Positions 59,306 to 64,000 of a DNA stretch of 64,000 bases are shown one piece after another. A program made the position numbers and the translations under genes. This DNA is from CALBTQ01 sp036725605 (GTDB lineage Bacteria; Lernaellota; Lernaellaia; Lernaellales; Lernaellaceae): assembly GCA_036725605.1 (NCBI GenBank), contig DAIMDW010000004.1, positions 1-64,000 on the forward strand, read 5' to 3'. The first letter of the stretch is position 1. Each line of letters opens with the position of its first letter. The notes beneath the pieces were generated by a model. That model saw only the letters and a list, made by a program, of their open reading frames with translations. It was not told where the DNA came from and made no database searches.

Positions 59306-60792
59306 TACTTTGCCCCCGACTTCGCAGCAGTGCTACGGTCGGGCAGGCCCGCCGCGTTCCCGTTGCCGTTTTCCAGCAAAGCAAGAATCTGATTCAATTC
59401 TGATACGGCGCTTTCCAGTTCGCCAATGGCGTCTGTTGCCAGTTCATCGGGTTCGGGCAAATCGTCGGCGTCGTCCAGGGATTCGTCCCGCAACCATTTC
59501 AACGAATCAATCTTGTAATCCCGTTTGGCAACTTCGGAAATGTGGAACGAACGCCAGCGATCATCGGTGGCATCTTTTTCCTTGCGTTTGGCTTGCCCGT
59601 TGGGATCTTTGCCGAAGCACTTTTCGAATTCGGCGAAATGGTCCGCCGTCAATGGGCGATCTTTTTTGGTGATGTGCGGAACGTTGGTGCGCGCATCGTA
59701 GATCCACACCGTTTCCGTCTTTTGCTTCTTGGTGAAAAAGACGACGTTGGTTTTCGTGCCGGGGCTGTAGGGCGTAAAGGTGCCGTTGGGCAGGCGCAGG
59801 ACGGTGTGCAGGTTCGCCTGGTCGGTGAGCCGTTTGAAAACCTCGCCCGCCTGGTCGGCGAACAGACAGTTGTCGGGCACGACCACCGCGGCGCGTCCGC
59901 CCGGTTTGAGAATCGCCAGCACGTGCTGCAGGAAGTTGAGCTGCTTGTTGCTGGTTTTGATGTCGAAATCGTCGCGCTCGGGACTTTGGTTTGCGCCCTT
60001 GGTGCCGAAGGGCGGATTGGTCAGGACGACGTCGAACCGTTTCCCGGACGGCTTGTGGTAGATGGCGTCGCCCAAGGCGATTTCCGGCTCCAGCCCGTGC
60101 AGGTAGAGGTTCATCAGCGCCAGGCGGCGCGGACGCGGCACGAGATCCTGACCGAAATAGGTTTGCTTGCGGATACGTTGGGCCAGATCGCGGTCGAAGG
60201 CGCCGCCCTTGGTTTGGGACAACAACCACTCGTAGGCGCACACGAGAAAACCGCCGGACCCGCACGCCGGATCGCAGACGGCGAATTCCCGGTGTGTGCG
60301 CGGATCGGGCTGCACGCAACGCACGATGGTCTGGATCAGCAGCCGCGGCGTGAAGTATTGTCCCGCGCCTTTCTTCCCTTCGCTGGCCGCTTTTTCCAGC
60401 AAGCCTTCGAAGGCGGCGGCTTTGACGTCCAGGTCCAGGGAGGTCCATTCATGATCGTCGATCATGTTGATGATGCGCTTGAGGTTCACCGGCTCGGAAA
60501 AGCGGTTTTGCGCGCCCGCGTATATCGACCCGAGAATGCCCGACACCTTGCCCAATTGCCGCAGGGTTTCGGTGTACCGGTCGATCAACGTCATGCCGGA
60601 TCGGTTCACCAGCGTCGGCCAGTCGCACTGCGGCGGGATTTTCGGCGCGAGCCCGCTGGGCGCGCCTTTGCGCTCCTCGGCCATTTTCAGAAAAAGCAGA
60701 TAGGTGATCTGCTCGATGTAATCGCCGTAGTCGATGCCGTCGTGCCGCAGCGTATGGCAAAAGCCCCAGAGTTTTTGGACGATGTCGGTCAT
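59305..60792 (-). CDS. hsdM: Type I restriction-modification DNA methyltransferase subunit
   Basis: From ATG 60792 the 495-residue protein has the HsdM N-terminal helical domain (LWGFCHTLRHDGIDYGDYIE), then GAGQYFTPRLLIQTIV, SAM motif I VCDPACGSGGFLV and the catalytic NPPF in VVLTNPPFGTKG, typical of N6-adenine methylases. The C-terminal part includes KRDYKIDSLKWL and a Glu-rich coiled end. It follows the embedded lipoprotein gene by 25 bases and is coupled to hsdS by TAATG. Confidence 0.92.
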   Translation of the reverse strand: MTDIVQKLWGFCHTLRHDGIDYGDYIEQITYLLFLKMAEERKGAPSGLAPKIPPQCDWPTLVNRSGMTLIDRYTETLRQLGKVSGILGSIYAGAQNRFSEPVNLKRIINMIDDHEWTSLDLDVKAAAFEGLLEKAASEGKKGAGQYFTPRLLIQTIVRCVQPDPRTHREFAVCDPACGSGGFLVCAYEWLLSQTKGGAFDRDLAQRIRKQTYFGQDLVPRPRRLALMNLYLHGLEPEIALGDAIYHKPSGKRFDVVLTNPPFGTKGANQSPERDDFDIKTSNKQLNFLQHVLAILKPGGRAAVVVPDNCLFADQAGEVFKRLTDQANLHTVLRLPNGTFTPYSPGTKTNVVFFTKKQKTETVWIYDARTNVPHITKKDRPLTADHFAEFEKCFGKDPNGQAKRKEKDATDDRWRSFHISEVAKRDYKIDSLKWLRDESLDDADDLPEPDELATDAIGELESAVSELNQILALLENGNGNAAGLPDRSTAAKSGAK

Positions 60793-60817
60793 GGATATAT
60801 ACAATCTTCCTTTTTGG

Positions 60818-61762
60818 CTAATGTTTTGTCGGATGATTACCTGAGTATGTTTTTAACGATCCAACCACATTAAATTTATCGACTGTAACTGAGTAGTATC
60901 CGGGGGAACATCCAATACTTGGTCTTGGAATAGAATAAGTTCCATCATTAACATTTTCGACGAAACGTTTTATTTCTATTGTGTTCCATCCGCTAGAAAG
61001 TTCAATTCCAAGTTTCTTGTCGTCAATCCAAAAAACTCGACTGACATCACTGCAGTAATAGGTTTCGCTTTTCAATTTTCCATCTATGTTGACAATAACG
61101 AGAAATGATACAACTCCTTCATCGTATCGGTAAGATACAGTTTTCTGGTCAATTATGGCCAATTTACTTTCGTTTGGCGATATTTGAGCGTCGATTACAT
61201 TATTAAATTGGGTCAGCACAATGTGACTAAGACCACAACGATATATTTTTATTATTTCCTTTTTCAATTTGATATTAGTTATTAAATGATTTCTATCGCA
61301 TTTTGGAGTGGTTGCAGGAGGCTTTTTCTTGAATATCATTTCAGGAGTTGTTGACGGTTTTAGAAAAATTGAAATATTACCTTTGTCATCAGTCTGAACT
61401 TCGCCAGACGAAATTGTGGTCGGCTCAGTCTGGAATTGATATTTGACATTGTTTTCCAATAAATATACCCATTTTTTTGAACCGATATAAATAATTAGAA
61501 AACGATTTTCTGTATCCTTAGATTCAATAGAGGCACTTAATTCAAATACACCAATTGGTGTTGGTAATTTTACTCCACGAGTTTTTAACGATACTTTAAA
61601 ATCGCTATCCAAGGATATAGAGATAGGAATGACCGGAGGCGAGTAAGTAATTTGTGCTTTAGCTTCCAGGTCTTTTTTGGCATCACAACCAATCATCATA
61701 AAAATAGAGGCTATCAATAATACGGCGTAATGTTTCTTAGAAAGACTTCTCATTTTCATCAT
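60818..61762 (-). CDS. Lipoprotein of unknown function embedded in the type I restriction operon
   Basis: The 314-residue protein starts at ATG 61762, overlapping the hsdR stop as ATGA. It has a lipoprotein signal (HYAVLLIASIFMMIGC) followed by DAKKDLEAK. The next part contains IPISISLDSDFKVSLKTRG and VKLPTPIGVFELSAS, a beta-rich segment I recall from other secreted bacterial proteins. The C-terminal half looks like propeller or sandwich strands (IDAQISPNESKLAIIDQK, VFWIDDKKLGIELSSG). It is AT-rich compared with hsdM and hsdR. An envelope protein between hsdR and hsdM is unexpected; the role is unknown. Confidence 0.7.
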   Translation of the reverse strand: MMKMRSLSKKHYAVLLIASIFMMIGCDAKKDLEAKAQITYSPPVIPISISLDSDFKVSLKTRGVKLPTPIGVFELSASIESKDTENRFLIIYIGSKKWVYLLENNVKYQFQTEPTTISSGEVQTDDKGNISIFLKPSTTPEMIFKKKPPATTPKCDRNHLITNIKLKKEIIKIYRCGLSHIVLTQFNNVIDAQISPNESKLAIIDQKTVSYRYDEGVVSFLVIVNIDGKLKSETYYCSDVSRVFWIDDKKLGIELSSGWNTIEIKRFVENVNDGTYSIPRPSIGCSPGYYSVTVDKFNVVGSLKTYSGNHPTKH

Positions 61763-64000
61763 GCCGCAATAGCCTCATTGAGCTTGTGAATGAGTTCGTC
61801 CAATGTGCCGTTGAAATCCCGGTCGGCGCGATTCCATCCACCGAAATTGGTGAAGATGGGGATAAGGTCGAAATCCTCGCGCTCGATGGACAGGTTTTTT
61901 ATCAGGTGTTCGCGGATGCGGTCCAGCCATTTTTGTTGATCGGCGGAAAAAGATTGATCGGCCGTCACCTTGGCGAAGGCGCGCTGGACGCGTTCGGGCG
62001 CGGTGAGCAGCGGCTCCTCGTCTTTGGCCGCGTGCTTGACCATGGAGATGATTTCCACCAGCGCCTTTTTGTATTGCACCCGGTGCGCCTGCTGCAGGCG
62101 ATCGACGGTGAAATGCTCGTTGGCGGCCGACAGCTTGTTGCGCAATTCGGTGAGCGCGTGAACGCTCCAGGCCTGCGGGCGATCCAGCAAAATGCCGATG
62201 GCGTCGATCGCCTCGCGGTTTTCCTCCACGTAGCGACGGAAGGCCCGGAGGTAATCCTCCGGCTTGTAGGATTGGCCGTCGAGGGTGCGAATCACCCGTT
62301 CGGAGGCGACGGCATCCCGCACGGCATGGGCGATGATGAAGTTCTTTTCCGGGCGCGGGTAATAAACCAACAACTGTTGAAACGCGGGATCGCGCAGGAG
62401 TTGCATCGTCGCGGTGAAATCGTCCAGCAGCAGTTGCGGCAACGCGCCGGCGAAGCGGCCCAAATCGCCGTCGGGGACGTAGCCGGCGAAAAGCTCGCGG
62501 CCTTCGGTGGAGACTTCCTTGTCGATGCGGCGCAACCGTTTGACCAATAGATTGATGTTGTAATCGCGGTCGCGGTTCTGCCGGATGTCCTCGACGATCT
62601 CGGCGATGGTGCGCGGCTCGGCCGTGGGCATGACGGCGGAAATGCTCGTTTTGCCGCTGAACAATTCGAGGATCGCGCCGCTGAAACAATCGAAGACGGT
62701 GAAGTGCGATTTGTCGGGCAGATTGTCGCTCTTGCGCGTGCCGCGTCCGATGATCTGCTCGAAGAGAATGCGCGATTTCAACGGGCGCAGCAGCACGATG
62801 AATTCCAGGTCGGGGATGTCCACGCCGGTCGAGAGCATGTCGACCGTAACGACGACGCCGATTTTTTCGCGGTTGCGAAATTCGCGAATCCGCTGCAACG
62901 GCCGATCCACCTTGCCGGTGATTTTCTGCACGAAGTCGTCGCCGCGGCCGAACACGATGCGGGCCTTGTTGACCAGGTAATCCGCGTGCGAACGGTGCGG
63001 CACGTCATTGGCGGCAAAGATCAATGTTTTGGGAAAGCGATGGTAGATCCGCTCGTGCTCGACGGCGTACTTCTTCAGCTCTTCCAGAATTTTCAGATTG
63101 GAATCGGGGGAGGTGGCCAGGCGTTCGATCTGGGTCACGTCGACGGGCAGTTCGTCATCGAGCGAATCGTACCGGCGTCCGCCGCTTTGCACGTTGACCA
63201 ATTCCACCATTTCGCCCTGGGTCAGCAGCATTCCCCGGGTGCGAACGTCGGAATGAATGTCGACGCGCTCCCAATCGACCAAATGGCCTTCGCGCACGGC
63301 GTCTTCATACCGGTATTCGGCGACGATCTCGTCGAAGTAGGCGGTGGTGTGCGGCGCGGGCGTGGCCGTCAGGCCGATTTTGATCGCGTCGAAGTGGTCG
63401 AGCGTGTTGCGCCAGACGGAAATTTCGCGGGAGGTGTAACCCCGATGGCATTCGTCGGCGATGATGACATTGAAGGCGTGCAGCGGAATATCCAACAGTT
63501 CATCGGCTTCGGCGTCGCCTTCGTCGTCGACCGTGGGCATCATGCCTTCGCGACCGAAAAGGTTGATGGTCATGCGCTGAATCGTGCAGACGTACACGAA
63601 CGCGTGTTTCGGCTGCGGATTGGTCAGGTAATCGCGCGGCAGAACCTGGACGTCGAATTTTTTCTCTTCGTCAAAATCGTCTTTCTGAAACTGCTGACTG
63701 TAAACTTCGTAGATTTGATCGAATTTCAGGTTCGGCTCGGGCTCGAAGGAGGCAAACGACTGCACCGCTTGCGCCGCCAGGGCGCGACGATCCACCAGGA
63801 ACAGAACGCGCCCGGCCATGCCGGTTTTCATCAGGCGGTAAATTTCGTTGACCGCCATGAACGTTTTGCCCGTGCCGGTCGCCATGGCCACCAGCATCCT
63901 GCGCTTGCCCTGCAGAATCGCCGCTTCGATATCCAGATTGGCCCGGTGCTGGTAGTCGCGTAGATCTTTGTTTTTTTTCAACGCGGCAAAAGGATTTTCA
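61759..64000 (-). CDS. hsdR: Type I restriction endonuclease, helicase/translocase subunit, N-terminally cut by window edge
   Basis: The frame stays open to base 64000 (Glu-Asn-Pro-Phe-Ala-Ala-Leu precedes the first possible start), so the N-terminal nuclease domain lies outside. Visible are LRDYQHRANLDIEAAI, Walker A MATGTGKTFMA, motif Ia FLVDRRALAAQA, DEAD-type motif II IADECHRGY, motif III GLTATPAPHT, motif V VVTVDMLSTGVDIPDLEF and motif VI QIIGRGTRKSD. The C-terminal region fits the EcoEI-type R-subunit domain. It drives ATP-dependent DNA translocation and cleavage of unmodified DNA. Its TGA stop overlaps the start of the lipoprotein gene. Confidence 0.92.
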   Translation of the reverse strand, partial: ENPFAALKKNKDLRDYQHRANLDIEAAILQGKRRMLVAMATGTGKTFMAVNEIYRLMKTGMAGRVLFLVDRRALAAQAVQSFASFEPEPNLKFDQIYEVYSQQFQKDDFDEEKKFDVQVLPRDYLTNPQPKHAFVYVCTIQRMTINLFGREGMMPTVDDEGDAEADELLDIPLHAFNVIIADECHRGYTSREISVWRNTLDHFDAIKIGLTATPAPHTTAYFDEIVAEYRYEDAVREGHLVDWERVDIHSDVRTRGMLLTQGEMVELVNVQSGGRRYDSLDDELPVDVTQIERLATSPDSNLKILEELKKYAVEHERIYHRFPKTLIFAANDVPHRSHADYLVNKARIVFGRGDDFVQKITGKVDRPLQRIREFRNREKIGVVVTVDMLSTGVDIPDLEFIVLLRPLKSRILFEQIIGRGTRKSDNLPDKSHFTVFDCFSGAILELFSGKTSISAVMPTAEPRTIAEIVEDIRQNRDRDYNINLLVKRLRRIDKEVSTEGRELFAGYVPDGDLGRFAGALPQLLLDDFTATMQLLRDPAFQQLLVYYPRPEKNFIIAHAVRDAVASERVIRTLDGQSYKPEDYLRAFRRYVEENREAIDAIGILLDRPQAWSVHALTELRNKLSAANEHFTVDRLQQAHRVQYKKALVEIISMVKHAAKDEEPLLTAPERVQRAFAKVTADQSFSADQQKWLDRIREHLIKNLSIEREDFDLIPIFTNFGGWNRADRDFNGTLDELIHKLNEAIAA

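Overview
The window looks like a GC-rich Gram-negative genome. It has an outer-membrane barrel protein, an ExbB/ExbD-type proton channel, a lipid A-type acyltransferase and many lipoproteins. Its trademark is a set of secreted proteins carrying long Asp-rich runs encoded by GAC/GAT. These sit either just after an N-terminal lipobox cysteine or at the extreme C-terminus, where they usually end in Gly-Cys-(Gly/Ser)-Cys. Together with FG-GAP, SBBP-like and Cys-rich modules this suggests a delta-proteobacteria/Myxococcota-like lineage or an uncultivated candidate phylum such as Lernaellota. The assignment is inference. No rRNA, tRNA or CRISPR array was seen.

Layout. 1-4.6 kb: an envelope energy-transduction operon (TonB-like partial gene, helical-repeat protein, secreted protein, MotA/TolQ/ExbB and ExbD homologues) ending at a strong terminator. 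4.6-5.35 kb: a cluster of REP-like hairpin repeats. 5.35-13.1 kb: secreted or lipoprotein beta-propeller-type proteins, including a frameshifted paralogue. 13.2-20.7 kb: ordinary metabolic and transport genes (HAD phosphatase, Ca/Na exchanger, SGNH hydrolase, Gfo/Idh/MocA oxidoreductase, creatininase-like protein, GNAT, EamA transporter, DUF1847). 20.7-26.3 kb: a DUF2334-type deacetylase and two tandem FG-GAP paralogues, all with Asp-rich C-terminal tails, next to a frameshifted small secreted gene. 26.4-31.4 kb: an MBOAT/SGNH acetylation pair, a DegP-type protease and a small membrane protein. 31.4-33.7 kb: a very AT-rich two-gene island, an ATPase plus a DUF4435/TOPRIM-like protein, resembling the PARIS anti-phage system. 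33.8-36.0 kb: another tailed protein and three tandem eight-cysteine mini-lipoproteins. 36.1-42.3 kb: an O-methyltransferase and an iron module (porin, FeoB-associated protein, FeoB, two FeoA, a Com-like zinc ribbon and Fur under a perfect 9-1-9 palindrome). 42.6-44.6 kb: a biotin-dependent carboxylase subunit. 44.6-45.9 kb: gene-free and repeat-rich (MITE-like element, five 40-bp tandem repeats, a run of GGGAC/GTCCC hairpins). 45.9-54.8 kb: Asp-linker lipoproteins including a CehA/McbA-type metallohydrolase, a coupled acyl-CoA synthetase/acyltransferase pair and a GNAT. 55.2-64 kb: a defence region with a SLOG-like plus 2TM candidate effector and a type I restriction-modification operon (hsdR, an embedded lipoprotein gene, hsdM, an extended hsdS), hsdR running off the window.

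The most interesting system is the Asp-rich/Cys tag seen in mirror image at N- and C-termini, which may be an undescribed surface-sorting signal. After it come the defence genes, the lipoprotein embedded in the restriction operon, and the terminator hairpin that sits directly in front of the feo genes.
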